From Salinicola endophyticus (GTDB lineage: Bacteria; Pseudomonadota; Gammaproteobacteria; Pseudomonadales; Halomonadaceae): DNA of 64,000 nt. The notes under the pieces were generated by a model, which ran no database searches, was not told the origin of the DNA, and worked only from the letters and a program-made list of their open reading frames with translations. Positions 29,014 through 40,173 of this stretch are shown here, piece after piece; position 1 is the first letter of the stretch; every line of letters starts with the position of its first letter. The stretch lies in assembly GCF_040536835.1 (NCBI RefSeq), contig NZ_CP159578.1, positions 1,674,001 to 1,738,000 of the forward strand, in the 5' to 3' direction. Both the position numbers and the translations under genes were made by a program.

Positions 29014-29386
29014 GCTCCGGCCTCAGTGCCTGGCGATCGTGGTCGAGGTGGCGCAGGGTCGCCGCCATCAGCTTGCGCCGGCGGGCCACACGGCGGGCCG
29101 CAAGGATCAGCCCGGCGGCGATCACGAACAGGGCGCCGGCACAGATCGCGATCACCTGCAGGCGATTCTCTTCCCAGTACATCACCACGATCAGCAGCAG
29201 CAGCATGCCGACGGCGAAGGAGAGCATGATCAACCCCGCGCCGGCCAGCAGCAGCAGCGTGAGCAGACGCTCGCGCTCGGCTTCCCACTCGACCACGGCA
29301 AGACGCAGGCGCGTCTCACCGGTGTCGATCAGGTTGGCGATCAGCCGCCGCGCCGCGCCGATCACATTCTCGGCGGGCCCCGCCAT
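29006..29386 (-). CDS. yqjE: YqjE/phage holin-family membrane protein
   Basis: A 126-residue inner-membrane protein. A helical N-terminal part (RLIANLIDTGETRLRLAVVE) precedes two transmembrane helices at about residues 43-67 and 75-97, then a basic tail. This is the YqjE (actin-assembly/holin-like) layout. The ATG at 29386 overlaps the yqjD stop (TGATG), so it is coupled. A longer open frame to 29452 is not used. Confidence 0.85.
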   Translation of the reverse strand: MAGPAENVIGAARRLIANLIDTGETRLRLAVVEWEAERERLLTLLLLAGAGLIMLSFAVGMLLLLIVVMYWEENRLQVIAICAGALFVIAAGLILAARRVARRRKLMAATLRHLDHDRQALRPEHE

Positions 29387-29727
29387 CAGCGCCGCCCCAG
29401 CAGCAGCCCCAGTACCACGCCGGCAGCCGCACCGATCCCGATGCTGGTCCACGGGTTGTCGCGCACGTAGCGGTCGGTGGCGTCGATCTGCTCCCGGGCG
29501 CTGTCGTAAAGGGCTTCACCGCGCGCCTCGAGCCGCTCGCGCGTATCCTGCAGGCGCTGCTGGGCGCGCTCGCGCAGTTCGGCAATATTGCTGCGCGAGT
29601 CATCGGCGGTGGCGTGGATCAGCTCCTCGACCGTCTGCGACAGATGACGCAGGTCTTCCTTGAGCTGTGCGGTGGAGGCTTCGCGCTCGCGTTCCGGGTG
29701 CTGGCCGCCGGTGGGTTGCATGGTCAT
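29386..29727 (-). CDS. yqjD: YqjD-like DUF883 protein
   Basis: A 113-residue member of the ElaB/YqjD family: hydrophilic coiled-coil N-terminal two thirds (TVEELIHATADDSRSNIAEL onward), then the anchor DRYVRDNPWTSIGIGAAAGV and the LLLGRR end with a glycine zipper. AAGGA is eight bases before the ATG. First gene of the yqjDEK operon. E. coli YqjD localises ribosomes to the membrane in stationary phase; the same role here is inference. Confidence 0.9.
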   Translation of the reverse strand: MTMQPTGGQHPEREREASTAQLKEDLRHLSQTVEELIHATADDSRSNIAELRERAQQRLQDTRERLEARGEALYDSAREQIDATDRYVRDNPWTSIGIGAAAGVVLGLLLGRR

Positions 29728-29802
29728 GGGTGTCTTCCTTTGACAGTCGATTGGCAGGGTGATGACGAACAGCAGTCAGCATAGTCAGCCCGGCGGCAGG
29801 CA

Positions 29803-30726
29803 TCAACGCGTGCCGGGAATCCCGGCGAGGAAGGTGTTGATGCTGAAGCCCAGCCCGAAACGCTGCACGTCATGGTTATAGTCGATCAGACTCTCGCCGT
29901 AGCCACGATAGTACTGCACATAGCCGCGGACCTTGCCGAACAGCGGGAAGGAGTAGTCGAGCTGGCCGCCGTAGTGGGCCTGGCCCGGGTTGCCGCGCAG
30001 CATCAGCGACACTTCCTGATCGCCGATCGCGCGCACCAGGGTGAGATCGCCATAGCCGATGTAGTCCTCGAGATCCGGGTTGTCATCGTCGCGATCCTTC
30101 TCGGGAATGCGCCAGTGGGGCGCCACGCTGAACGCCCAGTCGCCGCGCTGGAAGATCGTCTCCGCGTAGAGGCGGTTCCAGCTGCGTGACAGCGGGTCGG
30201 AGCGGCCGTTGGATTGGTGGGCGAAACCGACCCGATTGATGGTGTTGGTCCAGCCGAGCACGGTCCAGCTGTTGTCGAAGCTCATGAAGGCTTCCGGCTC
30301 GTAATTGGTCTCGCGGAACGGCGAAGAGGCCTCGGAGTTGTAGGCCTGCCACCAGCTGCGCTGGGTATAGGCGAAGTAGAGGTCGCCATTGCGGCCGAGT
30401 ATGTCGTCGAGCAGCTTGACCTTGAAGCTGAGCTGGAACTTCACCTCGGAGTGATCGACGTCGCCGTCGGTGGAGATCTCGCGGAAGTCAGCCTCGTCCG
30501 GGTTGGTGTTGTAGGTCCACGGCATGACGTAGTTACGCCGATAGGCGGTAATGGCCAGCGGGTTTTCGGCCGTCTCCGCTTCCAGATCCCGGCGAACCTC
30601 GGCCTTCTCGCTCGCCTGCTGGACCGGGTCGGGCGTGGCCTCCACGGTCTGGGCCAGCGCCAGCGGTGCCATCAGCGTGCCCATGACCACGAGGCTTGAG
30701 GAGGAGAGTGAGCGGATTGGCGTCAT
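29803..30726 (-). CDS. pldA: outer membrane phospholipase A (OMPLA)
   Basis: Calcium-dependent outer-membrane phospholipase A1 that removes mislocalised phospholipids. The 307-residue product has a signal peptide ending ALALAQ near residue 26 and the beta-barrel signature HQSNGRSDPLSRSWNRLYAE with catalytic His170, Ser172 and Asn184, at exactly the spacing of E. coli His142/Ser144/Asn156. AGGACAG precedes the ATG at 30726; the long upstream extension to 31008 is not PldA-like. Divergent from the mechanosensitive channel gene. Confidence 0.96.
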   Translation of the reverse strand: MTPIRSLSSSSLVVMGTLMAPLALAQTVEATPDPVQQASEKAEVRRDLEAETAENPLAITAYRRNYVMPWTYNTNPDEADFREISTDGDVDHSEVKFQLSFKVKLLDDILGRNGDLYFAYTQRSWWQAYNSEASSPFRETNYEPEAFMSFDNSWTVLGWTNTINRVGFAHQSNGRSDPLSRSWNRLYAETIFQRGDWAFSVAPHWRIPEKDRDDDNPDLEDYIGYGDLTLVRAIGDQEVSLMLRGNPGQAHYGGQLDYSFPLFGKVRGYVQYYRGYGESLIDYNHDVQRFGLGFSINTFLAGIPGTR

Positions 30727-31006
30727 GAGACTGTCCTGTCGATAGAGTCCTGGTCGCGAAGGTCGGCCATGGCGAGTGCCGAGGCGCTTCGTGGGGGCGT
30801 CGCGATATCCGGCGGCCCCGGGGGTGCCATCGGTGGCGAGCCGGTGCGATGAGCGCACGCGTCGGAGGCGCCCCGCCGGCGCTGATGATAGAGCCAAGCG
30901 GGGCGGCGTGGCGAGCGGCGCTGGCGATCGGCCCTGAAACCCTGGAAAATCGCCCCGACGACTCCAGGGACGTTTCCCCGGGGGACGGTGTTTACAAGGA
31001 GTTGGC

Positions 31007-34474
<3,468 letters not shown>

Positions 34475-34492
34475 GGCGAGCGTCCGAGGCGC

Positions 34493-35242
34493 TCAGGTGC
34501 GGCGGGCGTGGAGCAGGAACTCGCGGTTGCCGTCGCCGCCCTGGATCGGGCTTTCACGCCAGTGGGTCAGCGCCAGCCCGACGCTGCGGCAGTGGGTCTG
34601 CAGCGTCTCGGCGACCTGCTCGAAAAGTGCTGTATCGCGCACGATGCCGCGGTCGTCGACACGCCCCGGGCCGACCTCGAACTGCGGCTTGACCAGCGAG
34701 AAGAGCTCGCCGCCCGGCGCCAGGACTTGAGCGATCTGCGGCAGGATCAGCTTCTGCGAGATGAACGAGACATCCATGACCACCGCATCGATGCCGCCCG
34801 GCGCCAGCTCGGCAAGCGCGGCGTGGGGCAGGGCGCGGGCGTTGACCCCCTCCAGGCAGGTGACCCGTGGATCCTCGCGCAGGCTGGCGTCGAGCTGGCC
34901 GTGACCCACCTCGATACCGATCACCCGGGCGGCGCCGAAGCGCAGCGCACAGTCGCTGAAACCGCCGGTGGACTGGCCGATGTCGAGCACACACAGACCA
35001 TCGAGGCGGCGTTCGAGGGCTTTCAGCAGCGCTTCCAGCTTGAGCCCGGCGCGCGAGACATAGCGCTCCTCGGGAGCGGTCTCGATCTTGAGTGCGGTCT
35101 CTTCGGGGAGCTTCTCGCCGGGCTTGTCGGCGACGCGCCAGCCGCGGCCATCGTCGATGCTAACATAGCCCTGACGAATCAGCCGCTGGGCGCGGGTGCG
35201 CGACCGCAGCTGGGCGGCCACCAGTTGGTCGAGACGTTTCAT
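34493..35242 (-). CDS. tlyA: TlyA family rRNA (cytidine-2'-O)-methyltransferase
   Basis: A 249-residue protein with an N-terminal S4 RNA-binding domain (MKRLDQLVAAQLRSRTRAQR) and an FtsJ/RrmJ-type methyltransferase (VLDIGQSTGGFSDCAL for SAM binding, DAVVMDVSFISQKLILP, LVKPQFEVG). TlyA proteins methylate 16S and, in some bacteria, 23S rRNA; older annotations say hemolysin. The ATG overlaps the stop of the upstream binding-protein gene (ATGA), placing it last in the tctD-tctE-SBP-tlyA operon. It is convergent with the channel gene, 18 bases away, without a clear terminator. Confidence 0.93.
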   Translation of the reverse strand: MKRLDQLVAAQLRSRTRAQRLIRQGYVSIDDGRGWRVADKPGEKLPEETALKIETAPEERYVSRAGLKLEALLKALERRLDGLCVLDIGQSTGGFSDCALRFGAARVIGIEVGHGQLDASLREDPRVTCLEGVNARALPHAALAELAPGGIDAVVMDVSFISQKLILPQIAQVLAPGGELFSLVKPQFEVGPGRVDDRGIVRDTALFEQVAETLQTHCRSVGLALTHWRESPIQGGDGNREFLLHARRT

Positions 35243-36399
35243 GGCGAGGATGATTCCTTGATGGTGGCGGGCAGTGGTGCGGGGTCGGCCAGCGGCCCGT
35301 CGGAAAAGGTCGTGCGGTTGGCGAACGCCTGCTGCCACTGTTCGAGCAGGGTCTGGCGTTTGAGCGTGTCCAGGGTGGCGAGCAGGCCGGGGCCGATCTG
35401 GACCGGGCGAATGGCGTCACCCAGGCGCTCGCGCAGGGCCCCGGCGGTGCCGGGGCCGCTGACCCCGGGGTCCACCGCACCGAGCGTGGTGCGCGTGGCC
35501 AGTAGCGTCTGTGCGGAGCGCCCGAGCAGAAAATCGATGAAGCGCGCGGCAGCGTCCGGATGCGGCGCACCGCGCTGGCGCATGACCAGGCGCTGCAGCA
35601 CCAGGGCGTAGTCTCGCGGGATCACCATCTCGAGCTCCGGGTGATTGGCCACGTACGCCTGGGCGTAGGAGCCGATCAGGTTGTAGCCGATCCAGTAGCG
35701 GCCGGCGCTGAGCCCCTCGAGCATGGCCGAGGTGGTCGTTTCGAGCGCTGTGTGGCTGCGGCCGAGGGCCGCCACCAGGTCCCAGTAGCGCGCCGAGATG
35801 CGCGCATCCTCGATGGCGTAGGTGTAGCCGGCGCCGCTCAGCCGCGGGTCATAGGTGACCACGCGGCCCGCGAGCAGTTCGGTATGGGCATCGAGGCGTG
35901 CCAGCAGTTCGGCGTGGCTCTCGGGCGCTGGCATGTGTTTGGCGAGATCGCGCCGATAGACCATCACGATCGGCTCGAAGGTGAAGCCGAACAGCTCGTG
36001 ACGCCAGCGCGCCCAGCGTGGCCAGGCGGCTGTGACAGGCGAGTCGATGGGGCTGGAGAGCCCGGCGTTGGCCAGCTGGTACTGCCACGGCATGGCCGGC
36101 GACATGATTACGTCGGCCTGGGGCGCGTGCTGCTCGGCGAGCACCCGCTGGTGCAGCGCCAGGGTATCCATATGGTGATAGACGAGCTCGATCTCCGGGT
36201 GTTGCCGTGTGAACGCCGCGAGCAGCGGACGCGCCTGGGGCGGGTCGAGCACGCCATAGATCGTCAGCGGCGCTGCCGGCGTGGTGCTGGCGGCGAACTC
36301 CAGGGTGCCGGCAAATGCCGGCGCGCCCAGCGCGGCGGCACCCGCCAGACCCAGCAGTGCGCCGGTCAGGCGGCGTCGGAAAAGATCAGGGTGATGCAT
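35239..36399 (-). CDS. periplasmic ABC-type solute-binding protein, tctDE-associated
   Basis: A 386-residue extracellular solute-binding protein (Fe(III)/phosphonate-type fold) with a signal peptide ending APAFAG near residue 31. Typical blocks are LTIYGVLDPPQARPLLAAFT (about 45-64), DVIMSPAMPWQ and GYNLIGSYAQAY. No ABC permease or ATPase gene lies nearby. Instead the gene overlaps tctE by 34 bases and tlyA by four, in the tctD-tctE operon. This suggests it is an auxiliary periplasmic sensor for TctE rather than a transport component; that is inference. Confidence 0.85.
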   Translation of the reverse strand: MHHPDLFRRRLTGALLGLAGAAALGAPAFAGTLEFAASTTPAAPLTIYGVLDPPQARPLLAAFTRQHPEIELVYHHMDTLALHQRVLAEQHAPQADVIMSPAMPWQYQLANAGLSSPIDSPVTAAWPRWARWRHELFGFTFEPIVMVYRRDLAKHMPAPESHAELLARLDAHTELLAGRVVTYDPRLSGAGYTYAIEDARISARYWDLVAALGRSHTALETTTSAMLEGLSAGRYWIGYNLIGSYAQAYVANHPELEMVIPRDYALVLQRLVMRQRGAPHPDAAARFIDFLLGRSAQTLLATRTTLGAVDPGVSGPGTAGALRERLGDAIRPVQIGPGLLATLDTLKRQTLLEQWQQAFANRTTFSDGPLADPAPLPATIKESSSP

Positions 36400-37760
36400 A
36401 GGCCGGGGCGTTCCGAACGAGCGGGGTTACTGTCCGCGAGGGTGAGGCGGCAGCCGTGGGCGCGGGCGATGCTGTCGACGATGGCCAGCCCCAGGCCGGT
36501 GCCGCTGCCTCCCTCGCGGCCACGATGGAAAGGGCGCAGCACCAGCAGGCGCTGTGACTCAGGCACCCCGGGGCCATCGTCCTCGACGCACAGCCGCGGT
36601 GGGTCGGCGAGGACGCTGACGGTGACGCGCTCAGCGCCATAGAGGGCGGCGTTCTCGAGCAGGTTGGTGAGTGCCTCTTCGAGCTGCCAGGCAGTAGCGG
36701 CGACCACCACGGCCTGCGCCGGTGTCTCCACGCCGAGATCGACACCGCGGCGGTCGAAGCTGGCAAAGCCGCTGCGCACCGCGCGTTGGGCCAGCGCGCA
36801 GAGGTCGACCGGGGTATGTGCTGGGGCGGCCTCGGGGTTGTTGAGTCGGGTCAGTGATAGTAGCTGACCGGCTAGGCGGGCGGTCTGGGCGGCGGTGCCG
36901 TGCATGCTGTCGAGCGCGGCGCGCCACTGTGCCGGATCGGTCTGGCGCAGCGCCAGTTCGGCGCGGGCCGACAGGCCTGCCAGCGGCGTGCGCAGCTGAT
37001 GCGAGGCGTCGCCGATGAAGCGCTCCTGGTTGGCCCGCACCCGGCGCATGCGGGCCAGCAGCTCGTTCAGCGTCTGACGCAGTTCGTCGAGCTCACGCGG
37101 TAACTCCAGTGCCAGCGGTGCCAGGGTGCGGGGGTCGCGCTGGCGGATCGCCCGGCGCAGTCGCGTCAGCGGTTCCAGGGCAAAGCGCGCCGAGAGCAGG
37201 ACCACCACCATCGCCAGCAGGGCGATCAGCGCCACGTTGAGCAGGCTCGCCAGGAACAGGCGGTTGGCCAGCGCCGTGCGTCCCTCCTGGGAGTGTGCCA
37301 CGCGCACCTCGAAGCGGTCGCTGCGATCCCAGCCCTCCAGGCGCGAGCGGCGTACGCCCAGACGCAGAGCCAGGCCGTCGACGCGGGTGTCGGCGTAGCT
37401 CATCTGGCCGCCGGGCGAGGCGGGCAGTGCCGGCAGGGCACGATTGCCGGTAACGAAGCGCCCCTGGGCGTCATAAAGGGCGTAGAAGACCCGCTCTTCG
37501 GCATCTGTCGCCAGCATCTCCAGTGCCGACGGGGGCAGGTCCATCCATAGCCGGCTCTGCTGCCAGCGTACCTGCTCGGCGATCGACAGCGAGGCGGCAT
37601 CGAGCAGCCGATCGAAGGCGCGGTCGGCGGCGGCGCGGGAGGCGAACCAGCTCTGCCCCAGAATCAGCGCAGTGACCAGGGCCAGCGGGCAGAGCAGCCA
37701 TACCGTCAGGCGGTGGTAAAGGCTCAGATGCGTCAGGCGAAAGGGGGCGCCGGCCGTCAC
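36366..37760 (-). CDS. tctE: sensor histidine kinase TctE
   Basis: A 464-residue inner-membrane kinase. Two transmembrane helices (about 18-40 and 168-192) flank a 2CSK_N periplasmic sensor. Then come HAMP, the HisKA box with His254 (DASHQLRTPLAG) and an HATPase_c domain (EDDGPGVPES, GGSGTGLGLAIV). It overlaps tctD by four bases upstream. It would sense di/tricarboxylates and phosphorylate TctD, controlling the divergent tctCBA; this is by family and context. Confidence 0.93.
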   Translation of the reverse strand: MTAGAPFRLTHLSLYHRLTVWLLCPLALVTALILGQSWFASRAAADRAFDRLLDAASLSIAEQVRWQQSRLWMDLPPSALEMLATDAEERVFYALYDAQGRFVTGNRALPALPASPGGQMSYADTRVDGLALRLGVRRSRLEGWDRSDRFEVRVAHSQEGRTALANRLFLASLLNVALIALLAMVVVLLSARFALEPLTRLRRAIRQRDPRTLAPLALELPRELDELRQTLNELLARMRRVRANQERFIGDASHQLRTPLAGLSARAELALRQTDPAQWRAALDSMHGTAAQTARLAGQLLSLTRLNNPEAAPAHTPVDLCALAQRAVRSGFASFDRRGVDLGVETPAQAVVVAATAWQLEEALTNLLENAALYGAERVTVSVLADPPRLCVEDDGPGVPESQRLLVLRPFHRGREGGSGTGLGLAIVDSIARAHGCRLTLADSNPARSERPGLCITLIFSDAA

Positions 37761-38428
37761 TGTGCCTCCAGCAGATAGCCGATGCCGCGCACCGTGCGCA
37801 GGCCGATGCCCGAGTCGCCCAGACGCCGACGCAAGCGGTGCACGTAGACCTCGATGGCATTGTCGCCCACCGCCTCGCCGGCGAATGCCTCGTCGATCAG
37901 GCGCGCCTTGTCGACCGGCTCACCGGCGTGGCGCAGCAGGCAGGCGAGCAGGCGGTGCTCGCGTGGCGGAAGGGGCAGTGGCGTGTCGCCCAGGCTGAAG
38001 CGCTGACGCTGCGAATCGAGGCGCAGCGCGCCCAGGCTCGGTGCGTCGTCCGCAGCGGCGCTGCGCCGGCGCAGCAGTGCACGCACGCGCGCCTCCAGCT
38101 CGTCGAGGGCGAACGGCTTGGCCAGGTAGTCGTCGGCACCCAGGTCGAGCCCCTTGACCCGGTCCTCGATCGCCGCACGTGCGGTGAGGATCAGAACCGG
38201 GGTGTGCCGATCCACGGTACGCAGCGTGGCCAGTACCTCCAGGCCACTGCGCGTGGGCAGGTTGAGGTCGAGCAGCACCAGCGCATAGGCGTGGGGTTCG
38301 CAAAGGCGTGCCGCAGCGACCCCGCCATCGGCGATGTGTTCGACCTGCTGTGCAGGCGTGGCCAAGGTCGCGACGAGAGTATCGGCCAGCAGCGGGTCGT
38401 CCTCGACCAGTAGCAGTGTCGGCGGCAT
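37757..38428 (-). CDS. tctD: OmpR-family response regulator TctD
   Basis: A 223-residue regulator: receiver domain with acidic pair Glu9/Asp10, phosphoacceptor Asp54 (LLDLNLPTRSG) and Lys104 (LAKPF), then a winged-helix DNA-binding domain ending YVHRLRRRLGDSGIGLRTVRG. AGGAG is ten bases before ATG 38428; the upstream open frame to 38674 covers the promoter region and is not coding. Divergent from tctC, which it likely activates. Confidence 0.94.
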   Translation of the reverse strand: MPPTLLLVEDDPLLADTLVATLATPAQQVEHIADGGVAAARLCEPHAYALVLLDLNLPTRSGLEVLATLRTVDRHTPVLILTARAAIEDRVKGLDLGADDYLAKPFALDELEARVRALLRRRSAAADDAPSLGALRLDSQRQRFSLGDTPLPLPPREHRLLACLLRHAGEPVDKARLIDEAFAGEAVGDNAIEVYVHRLRRRLGDSGIGLRTVRGIGYLLEAQ

Positions 38429-38589
38429 GGCAGCGGCTCCTGCGGGCGGCGGCGGTGAGTCTCCGGGCGGTGGCGCGATTGTAAACGATCGTGGAGGAGG
38501 CGCATTCAACTTTAGTTGGCATTTGCCGCTGGGCCGTTGACCGCGTAAAAGCGCGGCGCCTAAATTCCGCCTACGGGAACAGGGTTCTG

Positions 38590-38607
38590 CCTTACAGAAT
38601 TGTAAGG
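38590..38607. promoter_or_regulatory. palindromic operator candidate for TctD
   Basis: CCTTACA-GAAT-TGTAAGG, a perfect 7-4-7 inverted repeat about 137 bases before the tctC start, in the divergent promoter region. The position suits an activator site for tctCBA and autoregulation of tctD. Confidence 0.55.
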
Positions 38608-38669
38608 TTGGCTCGCTCCGCTTCGCTCGCGTCACGCTGGGCGTGCTGCTCCACGGCAGCGCGACCCGT

Positions 38670-38737
38670 TGCATGACGATGTCTGCTTCATGACAACACA
38701 GGTTTCATGACAACACAGGTTTCATGACAACAAAGGA
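38670..38737 (+). repeat. 17-bp tandem direct repeats before tctC
   Basis: Two identical 17-bp units (38687-38703 and 38704-38720: TTCATGACAACACAGGT), a third unit (38721-38737) matching through TTCATGACAACA and then forming the Shine-Dalgarno, and a degenerate in-phase copy at 38670-38686 sharing CATGAC. Confidence 0.85.
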
Positions 38738-38743
38738 GAAGCC

Positions 38744-39730
38744 ATGATTTCCTCCAAATCCTTGAAATGGGTCGCGGCCGCTGCCCTGACGCTTGTCGCC
38801 TCCAGCGCCATGGCGTTTCAGCCCTCGGGCAAGGTCGAATGTATCGCGCCCTCCGATCCGGGTGGCGGCTGGGACTTCACTTGCCGCAGCGTGGGCAACG
38901 TCCTCGAGGAGCTCAAGCTGGTGCCGGCCAGCGTCCAGACCATCAACATGGCCGGTGCCGGCGGCGGCGTGGCGTTTGCCCACACCGTGAGCAAGCGCAA
39001 GGGTGACGACCAGCTGCTGGTGGCCGCCTCCACCGCCACCACCACGCGTCTCGCCCAGGGTCAGTTCCCGGGCATGAACGCCGACATGGTCAACTGGATC
39101 GGGGCCGTGGGCGCCGACTACGGGGTGATCGCGGTCTCCAAGGACTCGCCTTACCACAACCTCAACGAGCTGATGGACGCGATGAAGAAGGACCCGCGGG
39201 CGGTCAAGTTCGCCGGCGGTAGCGCCAACGGCGGCTGGGACCATCTCAAGGTACTGATCGCGGCCAAGGCGGCTGGGGTCGAGAACCTGCCGCGCATCCC
39301 CTATCTCTCCTACAACAACGGCGGCGAAGCGATGACCCAGGTCATCGGCGGCCACGTCGACGCCTTCACCGGTGATGTCACCGAGACCCAGGGTTTCCTG
39401 AAGTCCGGCGACCTGCGCGTGCTGGCGGTGCTCTCCGATGAACGCCTGCCGGGTGATCTCTCCAGCATTCCCACCGCCAAGGAGCAGGGCATCGACGCGG
39501 TCGGCCCCAACTGGCGCGGTTTCTACATGCCGGCGGGCATCGACGACGACGCCAAGCAGTACTGGGTCGACGCCATGGACAAGCTCTACGCCAGCGACCA
39601 GTGGAAGAAAGTCATGGCCAGCAACGGTCTGATGCCGTTCCACCCCAAGTCGGATGAGTTCCAGGCCTTCGTCAAGCAGCAGATCCAGGACATCCAGGCG
39701 CTGTCCAAGGAAATCGGGCTGATTCAATGA
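38744..39730 (+). CDS. tctC: tripartite tricarboxylate transporter substrate-binding protein TctC
   Basis: Periplasmic binding protein of a TTT-family secondary transporter for citrate-like acids. The 328-residue product has a signal peptide cleaved after SSAMA (about residue 24) and the family blocks CIAPSDPGGGWDFTCRSVG and NMAGAGGGVAFAH, with GGSANGGWDHL near residue 160. AAAGGAG precedes the ATG. It overlaps tctB by four bases. Confidence 0.96.
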   Translation: MISSKSLKWVAAAALTLVASSAMAFQPSGKVECIAPSDPGGGWDFTCRSVGNVLEELKLVPASVQTINMAGAGGGVAFAHTVSKRKGDDQLLVAASTATTTRLAQGQFPGMNADMVNWIGAVGADYGVIAVSKDSPYHNLNELMDAMKKDPRAVKFAGGSANGGWDHLKVLIAAKAAGVENLPRIPYLSYNNGGEAMTQVIGGHVDAFTGDVTETQGFLKSGDLRVLAVLSDERLPGDLSSIPTAKEQGIDAVGPNWRGFYMPAGIDDDAKQYWVDAMDKLYASDQWKKVMASNGLMPFHPKSDEFQAFVKQQIQDIQALSKEIGLIQ

Positions 39731-40173
39731 GCAAGCTCAATGACCGCGTCTTCGGCCTGGTCATGCTGGTCATCGCCGTGGCCTATTTCTACGGCGCTAC
39801 CCAGTTTCCGGTCCCCTTCGGGGGATCGGAAGCCGTCGGGCCCGAGACGTTTCCCAAGATCCTGGGGGTGGTGCTGGCGATCTGCAGTCTCTATATGATC
39901 GTCAAGCCCGACTCCGATAACCACTGGCCGGCGCTGCGTACCTTCGCCGAGCTGGGCATCGCGGTGGTGGTGCTCGTCCTCTACGCGCTGCTGCTGGAGC
40001 CGCTCGGCTTCATCCTCGCCACCATGCTGGCGGTCGGCACGCTGTGCTGGCGCATGGGCGCCAAGCCGCTCAAGGCCTATCTCACCGGGTTGATCAGCGG
40101 CGCCGTGGTCTTCGTGCTGTTCACCTACGGCCTCGAACTGCCGCTGCCGCTGGGCCTGCTGGAGCTGAACTGA
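39727..40173 (+). CDS. tctB: tripartite tricarboxylate transporter small membrane subunit TctB
   Basis: A 148-residue protein with four predicted transmembrane helices (about residues 8-27, 38-56, 74-92 and 96-147 in two segments), the TctB layout. It links TctC to TctA. Its start overlaps the tctC stop (ATGA), and its stop overlaps the tctA start (TGATG). Confidence 0.94.
   Translation: MSKLNDRVFGLVMLVIAVAYFYGATQFPVPFGGSEAVGPETFPKILGVVLAICSLYMIVKPDSDNHWPALRTFAELGIAVVVLVLYALLLEPLGFILATMLAVGTLCWRMGAKPLKAYLTGLISGAVVFVLFTYGLELPLPLGLLELN

Larger units (their letters stand above)
38429..38743. promoter_or_regulatory. tctD/tctC divergent regulatory region
   Basis: A 315-bp intergenic region, locally AT-richer than its surroundings. 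It contains a TGTAA half-site at 38480-38484, a perfect palindrome at 38590-38607, and 17-bp tandem repeats at 38670-38737 that run into the tctC ribosome site (AAAGGAG). I saw no convincing sigma-70 or sigma-54 consensus. Confidence 0.7.

Noticed and set aside
38670..38737. Tandem repeats considered as a CRISPR array
   Set aside because: Units are contiguous 17-mers without spacers, and no cas gene is present.
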